Shown here in pieces: positions 23,501 through 35,271 of a DNA stretch of 64,000 bases. Location of the stretch: assembly GCA_012295275.1 (NCBI GenBank), contig CM022670.1, forward strand, positions 42,259,474-42,323,473, read 5' to 3'. The notes beneath the pieces are model-generated. The model saw nothing but the letters and a program-made list of their open reading frames with translations, did not search any database and was not told the origin of the DNA. The stretch comes from Chrysomallon squamiferum. Lineage: Eukaryota > Mollusca > Gastropoda > Neomphalida > Peltospiridae. The stretch's first letter is position 1; every line of letters starts with the position of its first letter. Position numbers and translations under genes: made by a program.

Positions 23501-26500
23501 GTACAAAGCCAAAGTTCATTAAGTGTACAAAGTCACTGTTCATTAAGTGTACAAAGCCACAGTTCATTAAGTGTACAAAGCCACAGTTCATTATGTGTAC
23601 AAGAGTTCATTAAGTGTACAAAGCCACAGTTCATTAAGTGTACACAGCCAGTTTATTAAGTGAACAAAGACAGTTCATTAAGTGTACAACAGAGTTCATT
23701 AAGTGTACAAAGCCACAGTTCATTAAGTCTACAAAGCCACAGTTCATTAAGTGTATAAGAGTTCATTAAGTGTACAGTCACTGTTCATTAAGTGTACAAA
23801 GTCACAGTTCATTAAGTGAACAAAGCCACAGTTCATTTAGTGTACAAAGCCACAGTTTATTAAGTGAACAAAGTCACTGTTAATTAAGTGTACAAAGAGA
23901 GTTCATTAAGTGTACAAAGTACAGTTCATTAAGTGAACAAAGCCACAGTTCATTTAGTGTACAAAGCCACAGTTTATTAAGTGAACAAAGTCACTGTTAA
24001 TTAAGTGTACAAAGAGAGTTCATTAAGTGTACAAAGTACAGTTCATTAAGTGTACAAAGTCACAGTTCATTAAGTATACAGTCTCTGTTCATTAAGTGTA
24101 TAAAGTTACTGTTCATAAATGTACAAAGTCACAGTTCATCAAATGTACAAAGTCACAGTTCATTAAATATACAAAGAGACAGTTCAGAGTTCATTAAGAA
24201 TAAGAGTCTAGAGAAATGCTCACCACTCCTTTCAGGACAGTGTCAGTCTGAGAGGCCCCAGTTGGGTACACAATTCCCGGACAGTCAACCAGAAATATTC
24301 TCTTCATTAATGTGATGTACTGCCACACCTAACAAAATAAACTTTTGTACATTTACATCTTAAATAAAATTACTCTGTAATATCACAATGATCTATGATT
24401 TCTTTTCCATTCTCAAATTTGTCTATAAACAACTTTGTTTACTCTGTGCTGAACTTACCTTGATTTACACAAAACTTCTGTCTCACTCTTACCTTGATTT
24501 ACGTAAATCTTTGTTTCAGGCTCACCTTGGTTTACACAAATCTTTGTTTCGGGCTCACCTTGGTTTACACAAATATTTGTTTCTCTCTTACCTTGGTTTA
24601 CACAAATCTTAGTTTCTCTTTTACCTTGGTTTCTCCTGCTATTGGTGCCACTTTGCAGACTTTCTTGGATCGTAGAGTGTTGATGATGGAACTTTTGCCA
24701 ACATTGGGGTAGCCAATGAAACCAACACTGATTTGTTTCTTGTCCATGTGCAACTAGAAAAAGACATTTTTGTTTTCATAAAACCTCATTTTCTTCTACC
24801 TGATGTTCCCCACGGTTAAATGTTATGTTTAATAAATCTTCTAAAATTTTATTTCCACATTTTATTTTTAACAATGGCTACATTTTTTAATTTGATGATA
24901 AAAGTTTACTTTTCCAAACTGTCTGAGGAGGTTTATCAAAGCTCCTTTCCCAAATGGGTTTGTGATGCTGGCGTGGAAGGCCATTGTTGGATGTTCTGAT
25001 GACAAAATAGCAACCCACTTTTGCTGAAATTTCAAAAAAACAATTATTTTATAACTTTACTGTTATTTTCAGTAACACAAATTATTTACATTCAGAGATA
25101 TCTTGTATCCAAGACATTCATTGTGTTAATTCTTAAATAAAACTAGTGACTTACTATGACCGTGTTAATTGTTAAATGTAACTAGTGACTTACTATTACT
25201 GTGATTTGTTAAATATAACTAGTGACTTACTGTGACCCAGACAGGAACAAGATCGACTTTGTTCAGAACAAATATAATGTGTTTGTGCGATTTTTCCTTG
25301 GCGATGTACTTCTCCACCTGGTAACAGCGGGTACCGAGTGGGTCCCGTGCATCTAGAACCTGTACCACCACATCAGACGAATCAATGACCTGAAAAAAAG
25401 AAAACATTGTCAACTTTACACAGCTTGTGATGACTACCTCAAACACCATCAATGAAATGTCTTTAAAAAAACACATTAATTACAATTTGTTACACAGAAT
25501 ATCATCAGTTACAACTGTAACACAACTTGTGACAACTACCTCAAACACCATCAATGAAATGTCTTTAAAAAAACAACATTAATTACAATTTGTTACACAG
25601 AACATCATCAGTTACAACTGTAACACAACTTGTGATAACTACCTCAATTATCATCAATGAAATCAGAAGTGTTTCTGAAATGTTTCATCACTTTAAATAT
25701 TGGATGTATTAAAAACGTTTTCATTCATTATTTGTCCAATTTGAAATGATACTTAAGAATAACATAACAAATGTTTTGTGATAAAATTATAAATAAATAA
25801 TAAAATTAAAATTTATTTTACTTTATACAGTTCATTCCATATCCGTTTCGACTGTCCCGCTTTGAAAACAATTTCAGGTTCCTCATCCCTGATTCCGGTA
25901 TCTTCTAGTTCAATGTTGCTGTCTTTAGATTCATCATACTTCTCCACTGAACTCGATACTTTCTCTATCAGACCCTGGGATTTTTTTTTTTAAAAACAAT
26001 ACATTTTCAATCAGCAAATATTTTTATAATTTAAAATTTATAATTCTTTTCTGTTATTATATACAGATATTTGTATCACCATTTCTAAGTCTGATGTGTG
26101 AAACAAGTCATAGTTCTATACTTGTAAAATATGTGTGAAACTAGTTAGTTTTATATTTGGACCATGTGAAACCAGTTAGTGTCTTGTAAACATTATAACA
26201 AGAGTACTGTACAAACCTGTACATCTGTCACAGACAAATTGGGTTTCTTGCGATGAGCTTTCTTTCCAAAAGTATTTTCAAAACTTTCTGTGTCAAGAAG
26301 ATGCATTCGTGAATGCTGGAAAGAAATACATTTAATAATTTATTACGTTAAAAACAATTTGGTATTTTTTTCTTTTTTTAAACTTTCAATAATTTTTAAA
26401 AATAGGAAATTAAATAAATCTTAGATGAGTTTGGTTACTATGGTAATAATGTATAAACCTTTGCAGTTTCATTAAGAAGTGTAACAGGAAGTTTAGTCTG

Positions 26501-27654
26501 ACTCATGACAACTTTGTACGGGTCGTTTTTCACTCGGCCCATCGCCTCCTGAAAACACTGCAGTGCTGACTGTGTAACGACGCGCGTGTTACCTGTAACA
26601 GAAACACAAAAGTAACAACACAAATAACAAACACACAGTATCACAATATTACCAGAAATATTCTGCAGGTCAAATTTCAACACAAGACAAAGAAATGTTT
26701 TCTAAATTCTCCCTAATTTATCATATCTTCTGATACTTTCTCTCCTATTATTTACTGCTGTTACATTGAGAAGTTTCTCACCAAACCATCGCCGATTGGG
26801 TTCCACTCTTGCCACCGAGCCACATGGAAGTTTCGACTGAAATGGTGCTGGTATGACAATCTTTCCCGTCCGATCTCTAACACAAACAAACTCAAAATTA
26901 ACACATACAAAATTTCTCTGATAAATGTAATTTTTAATTGTAAAAGATTTTAACAGTTTTAAACCATGATTATGTTCTTTTCTTTTATTTTATTAGATAC
27001 ATCAGTGTGTTTTGATAATATTTTCCTTGATTTTTATTTTTAGTAATTCAGAGTAACTGTCTTTAATGATATGAAAAAATGTTAACAGTCTTCTACAAGT
27101 GACAAATTTAAACAACAATGCTGAAGAAATAAATTAATGAATTAAATTAAATAAAAACCTTTTGGCTTTGAAGTTTCTGTACATATTAAGTCGCCGAATT
27201 GTCGTCCTGTCTCGCATGTTGTGACCGCCATCGCCTTTCGTACGATCTGAAATAATTTGAAATTATTACATTTTATATAAAACTATTCATACAAGCTGAG
27301 AAATGACAAACTAAAAAAAGATTCATTACTAAAACCCCATGAATATGTCACTGTGTAAGTTCTGTTGACATTTTGTTTTATTTCCTATAAATTACCTAAA
27401 TGAAATAACGGCACGATGATTGACAATATTTTGTATAATTCTATTAACAATATAAAATCTGATATAGTGTTACTATTAGTAGTAGTGATAAATATATTGG
27501 CGTAGAGATGTCACTATCATCTTTATTATAATATCTAAAGGAATATTAGAAAAGGCAGAATTAGATAATGATATTTTACACAACCTGGATTTAGACTGTG
27601 TTGAGCTTTATTGATTCCGCCCCTTGCCGCTTTTATTCGTGGTGTTTTAGTCAT
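20531..27654 (-). CDS. GNL2: GNL2 / NGP1 / Nog2, nucleolar circularly permuted GTPase
   Basis: Nucleolar GTPase of pre-60S assembly and export. Exons in coding order: 27654-27585, 27246-27159, 26876-26782, 26592-26459, 26315-26217, 25974-25822, 25389-25231, 25023-24910, 24753-24625, 24328-24224, 23083-22925, 22540-22445, 22051-21274, 20945-20806, 20620-20531 (TAG). Phase is kept throughout: 802 residues (human about 731). NGP1 N-terminal domain includes [19 protein letters not shown] (near residues 30-50). The G motifs are permuted as expected: DARDP (226-230), NKVD G4 (256-259), GYPNVGKS G1 (318-325), PIAGETK G2 (341-347), DCPG G3 (362-365). The 778-nt exon encodes a fast-evolving acidic/Lys-rich tail; the last exon restores the conserved [16 protein letters not shown] end. 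Start chosen at MTKTP; an in-frame ATG at 27744 would add 30 unlikely residues. The acceptor of exon 6 lies behind an A-run rather than a pyrimidine tract. Confidence 0.95.
22185..22471. repeat. Tandem array of a GNL2 exon end and 5' splice site, about 44-bp unit, 7 copies
   Basis: On the minus strand each unit reads ACTTCGTTAGACCTCCTGGG, TCAGAG/GTAGAC, then a T run and AAAT. The last plus-strand copy (22445-22471) is the true end of GNL2 exon 12; six copies lie in the following intron. Around 26 exon bases are shared with one mismatch. Five copies keep CAGAG/GTAGAC and two have CAG/GTAGAC. Use of the next donor adds 44 nt and shifts frame. Confidence 0.95.
22570..22900. other. GNL2 intron, no feature
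   Basis: AT-rich sequence with loose TAACTACTMT / ATATAAC repetition. I see no exon or element. Confidence 0.6.
23090..24195. repeat. Minisatellite, 20-24 bp unit, about 40 copies, in GNL2 intron
   Basis: From 23240, units of GTTCATTAAGTGTACAAAG with a variable CCACA, TCACT, AGA or empty end. A second family (CAATTTGTGTTTTACAATAA, about 50 bp, 3 copies) fills 23097-23215. The open frames here (repeats of FVHLMN and QFIKCTKP) are translations of the array. It does not include the neighbouring exon ends. Confidence 0.95.
24453..24633. repeat. Tandem array of a GNL2 5' splice site, about 33-bp unit, 6 copies
   Basis: On the minus strand each unit reads AAACCAAG/GTGAGCC or GTAAGAGAG, then GAAACAAAGATTTGTGT. 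The true donor (exon end 24625) is the first copy. Five further donors follow in the intron. Eight exon bases (AAACCAAG) are repeated. Reading through the true donor gives an in-frame TAA within nine codons. Confidence 0.92.
25135..25240. repeat. Triplicated GNL2 5' splice site, about 45-bp unit
   Basis: On the minus strand the true donor GGTCACA/GTAAGTCACTAG (exon end 25231) is followed by two copies, AGTAATA/GTAAGTCACTAG and GGTCATA/GTAAGTCACTAG. The last keeps most of the exonic GGTCACA. Confidence 0.85.
25400..25690. repeat. Three tandem copies of a roughly 105-bp unit
   Basis: Units with ACTACCTCAAACACCATCAA, TGAAATGTCTTTAAAAAAAC and ATTACAATTTGTTACACAGA in the GNL2 intron; the third copy is diverged. 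No exon bases are included. Confidence 0.85.
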
Positions 27655-27823
27655 TTTGACGTCGAACAAAAAATATTTATAAGTAATACACGCTGCTTTG
27701 CTTTCCACAACGTGACCGGAAGTTAGTTTTAGACTGTTTATCATGCAACTGTTACAAACAAGTTCTTACGCTATCAGTTATTTTGTTTAATAATAATTAA
27801 GAAAGAAAAGTAATACGTATATA

Positions 27824-27874
<51 letters not shown>

Positions 27875-28036
27875 TCATTTCAAAATATACTAGTGACTAA
27901 ACTATCAAGATGTATATGCGTTCGCCAAACTTAACAGGAGAATAAGAAAAAAGGAAAAACCTGTTTAACTTGAGACCAGTACATTAGAAAAGCATACACT
28001 GAAAATTTGTGAGATACAGTGAAATAAATAAATAAC
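27655..28036. promoter_or_regulatory. Bidirectional promoter region GNL2 / TRNAU1AP
   Basis: Only 382 bp separate the two divergent start codons. It holds an (ATT)n run at about 27826-27875 and otherwise AT-rich sequence; no TATA box stands out. Both genes act in RNA-related housekeeping, which fits a shared promoter. This is an inference from spacing and orientation. Confidence 0.6.
27826..27875. repeat. (ATT)n microsatellite
   Basis: About 16 uninterrupted TTA triplets between GNL2 and TRNAU1AP. Confidence 0.97.
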
Positions 28037-31000
28037 ATGGCTCTTAGTAGTTCTTTGTGGATGGGAGACGTACGTAGTTTTTAACTTTAAATATCTCTCT
28101 CTCTCTCTCTCTCTCTCTCTGAAATTAGAATTGTATTTCATTTATAACTTTTCTCTTTCCCCATAAAAAAAGTAACAATAAAAGAGTTTTATCTCTATAT
28201 TTATTTATGTATTTATTTAAATGTTTATTTACAAAAATAATAATAATAAAATTGAAAAGAAAGAAAATAATTTGTTACTATTTTTGTTTTTAATTTCAGC
28301 TGGATTCTTACATGGATGAGATTTTTATCAGCAGTGCCTTCCAGCAGCTTGGAGAAAATGTTCTACATGTAAAATTGATCAAAAATAAAAATCCTGCGTA
28401 AGTACGTTTTTAAATGATTCTTGTCTAGTTTCCATTAAATGAATTTATCTTAAAATATTAATATTAATAATCTGTTGTATATATAAAATACAAATTACTG
28501 TTGCTTACTTCATGACAATGCCAGTTTCTTAATCTGAGTTTCTTAACAGGTGGAAGTTAATTCTTCTTTCTTACTGTTTTGTTCCTTTCTTAAATTCTTA
28601 TTTATCATCGGTGTGTGTGTGTGTGTGTTTGTGTTTGTGTGTGTGTGTTTCTGCTGTCTTTATGTCTGAATGGTTTTAGAGGGAGGGTAGGTAGGTCAGT
28701 ACAGAAAGTGTTTAGTTACTACTCTGTTACAGTAGTGATAATTTTGTCTGTGATTATTCTGGTTTGCTGATAATATTGTTGTTGTTATACTTCAGGACAC
28801 CAGCAGGGTACTGTTTTGTTGATTTTGGTGATATTGAAGTCGCCAACAGAGCCATTCTGCGATTAAATGGAAAAGTGATTCCAGGCAGCAGTCCAGTGAG
28901 AATGTTTTTCTTCATTATTATAAAAATAAGTAATTATCAAGCATAGAGTGACTTTCTTCAGTCAGAAATTTTTGAAATTTATTTTAAAAATGATAATAAT
29001 TAAAACTCAAAGGTCTGATTTAAAGTGACCATAAACTTTCTTAGAACCAGTAATGTTTTATGAAGATAACTTTTTAGAATGATTTTAAAATTGGATTTCT
29101 TTGAGGTTTTCCTTACTTTGAACTAGTGACTAAAGATGCTTTATATTGATGAAAATAAATTAGAAATTTAAAGTAAAAGATATCTGTATTTATACAGCCA
29201 CGACGTTTCAAACTGAATCCTGCAAGCTATGGAAAAGAACATGTTTTGTTGTAAGTGTTTTCTTTTGTTAATTTAACATGTAACATTGTGAATAGTATTT
29301 CTTAATTTTATCATTATTGTTTTCACTGTTTCCCTTTCTTAATTCTTATTCTGCTATTTTGGTTTTTCTAGAAAAAATTACATTTTGTTTTGGTTTTTTG
29401 TCTTTCTGTAATTTTTTTAATATATTAGTTCTTTAAAAAAAAAATATTTTTCATTTATTCATTTATTTATTTTGTAACATTTAATTAATTTAAAGGCCAT
29501 TTATTTTCACAGACCAGAGTTCTCACTCTATGTTGGTGACCTTTCACCTGACGTTGATGACTATCAGCTGTATAACGCCTTTGCCAAACGCTACCACTCA
29601 GTCCGAGCAGCCAAAGGTATCTGTCTTTTTCTTATTCTGTGTGTGTGTGTGTGATTGTGCATGTATGTGAAGTTTTTGTTATTCCATTACAGTGGACTGT
29701 CTCACAACCAGATTCACTTGGGACCAACGAGATATGCCATTTGTAAAGTGCCTGTTTATAAAGATTAAACATGAAATTGGAATATGATTTATTACAAATG
29801 TTACAGTTAAATGTCTATTAAATGTCAGCTCAGTTATAGTCTGTCATCAATGACAGCATATTTTTTTTCATTTTCCTCTAATCCTCTTCAAAGCAACATA
29901 GGTTGCAAGAATCTGTTTCAGTAGTACAGCAAAAGGATTGTAGGAAAGAAACAAACAGGAAAAAAAAGAAACAGAAAGAAAGAAACGCTGCATTTTTACT
30001 AAAATTCCTGTTTTAAATATATTAAGGGTATCAAAAATTATTTTTTGTGCCAGACTAATATTTTCAATGTTTTTTAAAAATTACATCATAAATATGCACG
30101 TCTTTCATCCATTAATTATCATTCCCCAACTGATAATACATAAACACTATGTCAATCTATATCTCTACATCTCTCTAACATAAGTCAGTTTCCCAATTAA
30201 CTTACCCAACTGAGTTTTAATTCTCATTGAGTCCTTGACCTATCCAGTGAGTTTTTTAAATGTCTCAAATATCATTTTCTTTAAGAAGCCATTCTCTAAC
30301 TGACCCATTCAAAGGATAATCCGTTCATTTTGTGTCCTCCTCAGATCTATCCCTTTATCTCATCCCATATATGGCTTCCCAGATGGCTTCCAACTTAAGG
30401 GACTACCATTCCTCAGAATCATTAGTGCCATCATTAGAATAAATATCACAAATATGTGAATAAAATTGCTATGGAGGTCATCAAGAGTCAGAAAGGTGGA
30501 TAAAAAATGTGTGCATGAGGCCACTCTCAATGACAGCCACCGTTTCTTTCTTTCTGTTTACCAGCAAAAGATTTAATTTGTTTTATTATTTTTAAGAATG
30601 TCAGTGTATGAAAGTTAGGTCAAAGTTCAATCAGTGTATAAACGTTTGGTGGTCATTACTTGTTTTCTGTTTGCCACAATGTTGTTTTTGTACAATTGCC
30701 AATATTGGTCACTATGTTTTAAATTGCATTTCTGTTTTTTCAGTGGATTTTATAAAAACTCTTCTGTTAATTACACTTTAAACTTGCAATGAAAATTTGA
30801 TAGGTTACTGCTTTTCAGGTAGTTCTGCCATTATGACTGATTCAGTAAGACAACACAAAATGTGGCCATACATATTTACATAGACTTCTGCTTTTGATTC
30901 TAAATCTAAATTTGTGAATTCACTTAGGTCAATACATGCTAATAATAAACTTATTCATCTAGATGCATATAGCACTTACAAAAAGCAAGGCAACATTGCT

Positions 31001-33956
31001 TATTAAACGTTCAAAGAAGGGTGATCATTTCATCTCACGCAGTACTTTAATTATGTGCAAATTGCCATCATTGTTTAAGAAGTGAATATTCTTGAAAATT
31101 GTATACCGATGTTGACAAAACTAATTACTAAATAAATTACTCTTTTGTTCTGTATCTTGCTTCCAGAATCTGAAGTAGACATCATCAGGATTAGACAAGA
31201 TTTTGTTTGTAATAGATTAGCAACAGCTGTACAGAACATTGAAATAGTGTCAGTTACACAGAAATCAGGATTAGTCAACGGCTGGCTTTCATAGAGTTCA
31301 CTGTTTATACATTTCATCCATAAAGCAAATGAATGTTAAAATTTTTAATGGCTTAGCTAAGAATGTTTACATTAATTTGTTTAATTATGTCATTTCAGCA
31401 AACTAAAACACAGAATAGGTTATATTTATTTTCTCCCCTTTTGTTTTGTTGTTTTAGTTTTATTGTTTATAAAGTTATAAAAAATAATGTCATGAAAAAA
31501 TGTAATAGTCATGACTGAAATGTTTTAAGTTTTCTCTTGTTGTTACATTTATTTTTTAAATGTTTTTTATAGATTAGTTGATAATTTATTTGTTTTTACA
31601 ATTTCTCTTTACAGTTGTTTTGGGTTCATCTGGCAAAAGTAAAGGATTTGGATTTGTTCGGTTCTCTGAGGAAACAGACCAACAGAGGGCGCTAATTGAA
31701 ATGCAGCACATGGTTGGAATTGGCCGTAATCCAATTCGTGTCAGTCTGGCTCAGCCGAAAGGGTAATTTTTATTTGTTTTGTTTTTTAATGTTAAATGTA
31801 ACTTAATGATCCAAACTTTTCTTTATTATCATTACAGTTGTTCTTATTAATAGTAGTAGTAATAGTGGTAGAGTAAGTTAGAGAAAATTATTTCTTTTTA
31901 CACTAAACTTAGATTATATTTATTTCATCAAATTAATTATATGCAACTGTAATAAAAGATGCATATGTTTAGGTTTATAACTAATGCATAATATTACTGT
32001 TATAATTTAATAATCTGACAGCTCATGAAGTTTTTAACAGTTAATTTGGCTTTGAAATATTATTCTCATTCCTATAAAATTGTATAATTATTTTGAATAC
32101 AATTATCTGTTTGTAATGTTTTTATTTTAATTTGTTTCTTCTACAGAAAAATGGAAGAAACAAATTCTGAACAGTGGAGGTTTGATTGTCTCCCCTTAGA
32201 TCAATGTTGATTCTATGTTTGATAAACTTTGCTAAATTATTATTGTAACAAGGACATGATTTCTTTGGGGTTTTTATTTTATTTTATTTTATTTTATTTT
32301 TGTTGTTAATTGTGTAAATTTTGTTTTAGATCAGAATACTCATCTGGTTCAAGAGGGTACAGACGTGACCACGATTCTGCAGGGTGGGTTGTTACTAGTG
32401 TAAGATGTTTACAGTAGTTCTTGTGGATCGAAAATATATTTTTAATAATCATAGATATTGTTTATTTTATAATGTAGTATTACATATTTTATAAAATTCT
32501 TTAAATAATATTATAAATATGTAGTGAATAATGTCAAATTTCTGGATTATTGTTTATTTTATAATATATTTTTTTATAAAATTCTTTAAATAATATTATA
32601 AATATGTAGTGAATAATGTCAAATTTCTGGATTATTGTTTATTTTATAATGTAGTATTACATATTTTATAAAATTCTTTAAATAATATAAATATGTAGTG
32701 AATAATGTCAAATTTCTGGATTATTGTTTATTTTATATTTAAAATATTTGTTACACATTTAGATTTATTTTTTGTTATATATGTATTTTATATTATTTTT
32801 TATATACTTTCTTTATCTTTTGATTTTTTGTTCAGGTATAGCAGTTACATGTCACATTATCCAAATTCTTACTATGCAGGTGGCTACTCGTGGGGTGGCT
32901 ACACCTACAATTACAACCAGTACTGTCCCCCACCCCCAACACATCAAGTAAGTAAAAATAATTAACCTATAGTATATTTCTGAACACTGAACTGTACACT
33001 GTTTAAATGTTTTATCTGTTTTTCACTCAGGATCCCTACAGTCAGTCATTTGAAGACATGGAGGCACTTGAAGGTAAAATGTATTTTAAAAAATGTTATT
33101 TTATATTTTGTACAGTTGTAAAAACTCTTATTTTTATTATTTCATATTTATACAGTGATTTAAAATATACATTTATTGTTTATATATTTAACAGAGTTAT
33201 TTAAAAACTACTGTTATTTTTATTATTTATGTATGTACAATTATTTAAAAAATACCTTTATTTTTATATAATTTACACAATTATTTAAAAACTACTTGTA
33301 TTTTTATTGTTTTACATTTATAGTTATTTAAAAAATGTATTTTTATACAATTTATACAGCTATTTAAAAACTATTTTTATTTTTATTGTTTTACATTTAT
33401 ACAATTATTTTAAAATATTTTTATTATCATATTTATAGTCTTCTTTTTTAAAATAGATTATAATAATTATATTTTATACAGGTATTCAAAAAATATTTAT
33501 TTTAAAAATACTTTAATTTGTACTATTTTATATTTATACAGTTATTTTAAAATTATTTTACACATTTTTTATTGTATTTAGACAGTAACTGTAACAGTCA
33601 TGAAAGCTGTTTGTGTAATTATAATCACAGAGTGTTTTTGTGATTACAGATCCTTGTATAGAAGTAAACATAAACAGAGAAAACCGCGAATTCATGGAGT
33701 CCAGTGAAGTAAGTTACAGTTACTTAATCTTTTAAATTTCCATTCAGAATTATTTTAAAAAAATAAATAAATAAATAATTAATTAATTATTTGGATAATA
33801 AATATATATATTTTTTTTTAAACCAAACTAACGAATAATTTTCATAATGTTATTATTTTTTGTCCTTTGTTTCAGTCATTTTTTGAAGCCCTGGAGAAGT
33901 CTCGCTGGTTTCCTCTTGACAATCTCACTTCACAGATAACAGCTACGCCCAGCTGA
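28037..33956 (+). CDS. TRNAU1AP: TRNAU1AP / SECp43, tRNA-Sec associated RRM protein
   Basis: RNA-binding protein linked to selenocysteine tRNA and selenoprotein synthesis. Exons: 28037-28069, 28300-28397, 28796-28895, 29198-29250, 29513-29616, 31615-31762, 32147-32179, 32330-32383, 32836-32947, 33031-33073, 33650-33708, 33876-33956 (TGA); 305 residues (human 287). RRM1: RNP2-like LWMGDL (7-12) and AGYCFVDF (47-54). RRM2: SLYVGDLS (99-106) and KGFGFVRF (139-146). Exon 9 encodes a Tyr/Gly-rich stretch (SYYAGGYSWGGYTYNYNQY), and the C-terminus keeps NREFMESSE and SRWFPLDN, matching the family end. The start ATG is followed at once by the conserved SLWMGD. Exon 32147-32179 is 33 nt and could be skipped without changing frame. 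A ribosomal-fraction Musashi-like RRM protein is the only alternative and is unlikely given the C-terminus. Confidence 0.95.
28092..28120. repeat. (CT)n microsatellite
   Basis: About 14 CT units in the first TRNAU1AP intron; a (GT)n tract follows at about 28611-28652 in the second intron. Confidence 0.95.
29617..31614. other. Longest TRNAU1AP intron (2.0 kb), no recognised element
   Basis: Mostly unique AT-rich sequence. A minus-strand open stretch at 31075-31317 and a second frame overlapping it look like possibly decayed coding sequence, but I recognise no domain. A (GT)n tract is at 29640-29654. Confidence 0.5.
32457..32730. repeat. Three tandem copies of a roughly 95-bp unit
   Basis: Units with TTATAAAATTCTTTAAATAA and AATGTCAAATTTCTGGATTA in the TRNAU1AP intron before the Tyr-rich exon. 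The intron at 33110-33560 holds a looser 45-bp AT repeat around TACATTTATACAGTTATTTA. Confidence 0.9.
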
Positions 33957-34184
33957 CAACAGACCAATCACAAAACAGCTTTCTTAAAAAGAACCAATCA
34001 CAAAGAGTTTTACATGAAGTGATAGACTGAAATAACTAGTCATATTATGTTGCGTATGCTAACAATAAGTTGGGTTTCGATGACTTGTTTGTATTTTTTT
34101 TGTTTTTTTAAATTAACTAACAACAAGGAAAAAAAAGATTTATGTTGCAAATGAAAGATGTTACTTTTCAATCTTTCTGTACTA

Positions 34185-34190
34185 AATAAA
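34185..34190 (+). terminator. TRNAU1AP polyadenylation signal
   Basis: AATAAA lies 229 bp after the TRNAU1AP stop codon, followed by T/GT-rich sequence typical of a downstream element. Confidence 0.75.
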
Positions 34191-34199
34191 ATGTATTTT

Positions 34200-35204
34200 T
34201 CTGTGTGATTAACATATTGTTGTTTTCTTTAATACAAATATGTCACATTTTGTCATCATTACTTCAAGAAAGATAACTGCACAGAGAAGACCACATAGTA
34301 GTGAAACATATTTGGCATTCAGTCTTAATTTGTCATTGATGAGGTGACTTGATACATTTGTTTACAATTCAATTTTTATGATTAGTGCATAGCTGTTGTT
34401 AAGTCTGTGAGATCATAGTAACTGTTGATAAGTATGTGAGATCAGAGTGTGGATAAGAGTGTGAGATCAGAGTGTGGATAAGAGTGTGAGATCAGTGTCT
34501 GTGGATAAGTTTGAGATATTATTATGAAACCATCTTTTTTTGGGGGGGTGTCGTTTATTGCTGAATATAACTAGTACTGTTTGCATTATGTATTCATTTA
34601 TTTATAATTTTTATTATTAATTTTCAGGTACAGTGAATGATATAATTTGTATACATATTAATCCTAATGTACATTTTCAGAAAGTTTATTTGGACAGGGA
34701 AATTATTTTATCATGTTGACTTGACATTTCATTTTACCAAGAAACAGTTAAAGTGTAACTTTGGTTTTTGGAACAAATACACAATAAAACAAAAAGGTCT
34801 GGTAAGAATTAAATTTTGTGTAAGCAGTTATTACCTGATCTTCAACTAAAATTAAATTTATTTGAGAAAAAGAAAATGTAATATTTATAGGTGTAATGAA
34901 CACTAAATTCATCAGTAACAAACCCCACTTTAAAAATAAAAAAACTAATTGTATATGCAGCTGATTTGTGATGTAAGTAACAACTAAGGAAAGCCATTTA
35001 TTGCTGGTCATAGCTTTGTCCTGTAATGTTAGTGGATTCTTCAGGACAATACCAGTCAACATACTCAAATTTCAATGAAAAAAACACTTTTGAATTAAAA
35101 ATATTTCAGAGCTTTAACTCAAATTATCGGTGTTCTGTCCCATTTGAGTTTTTTTACAGATCAGTATATTTTCAAGGGGTCCACAATTTACGTTTGATAT
35201 CTAA

Positions 35205-35271
<67 letters not shown>

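Noticed and set aside
27655-27744. GNL2 start at the upstream in-frame ATG 27744
   Set aside because: The extra 30 residues are hydrophobic and unlike any GNL2 N-terminus; MTKTP matches the family.
31075-31317. 80-codon minus-strand open frame in a TRNAU1AP intron
   Set aside because: Possibly decayed coding DNA, but I recognise no domain and cannot assign an element.
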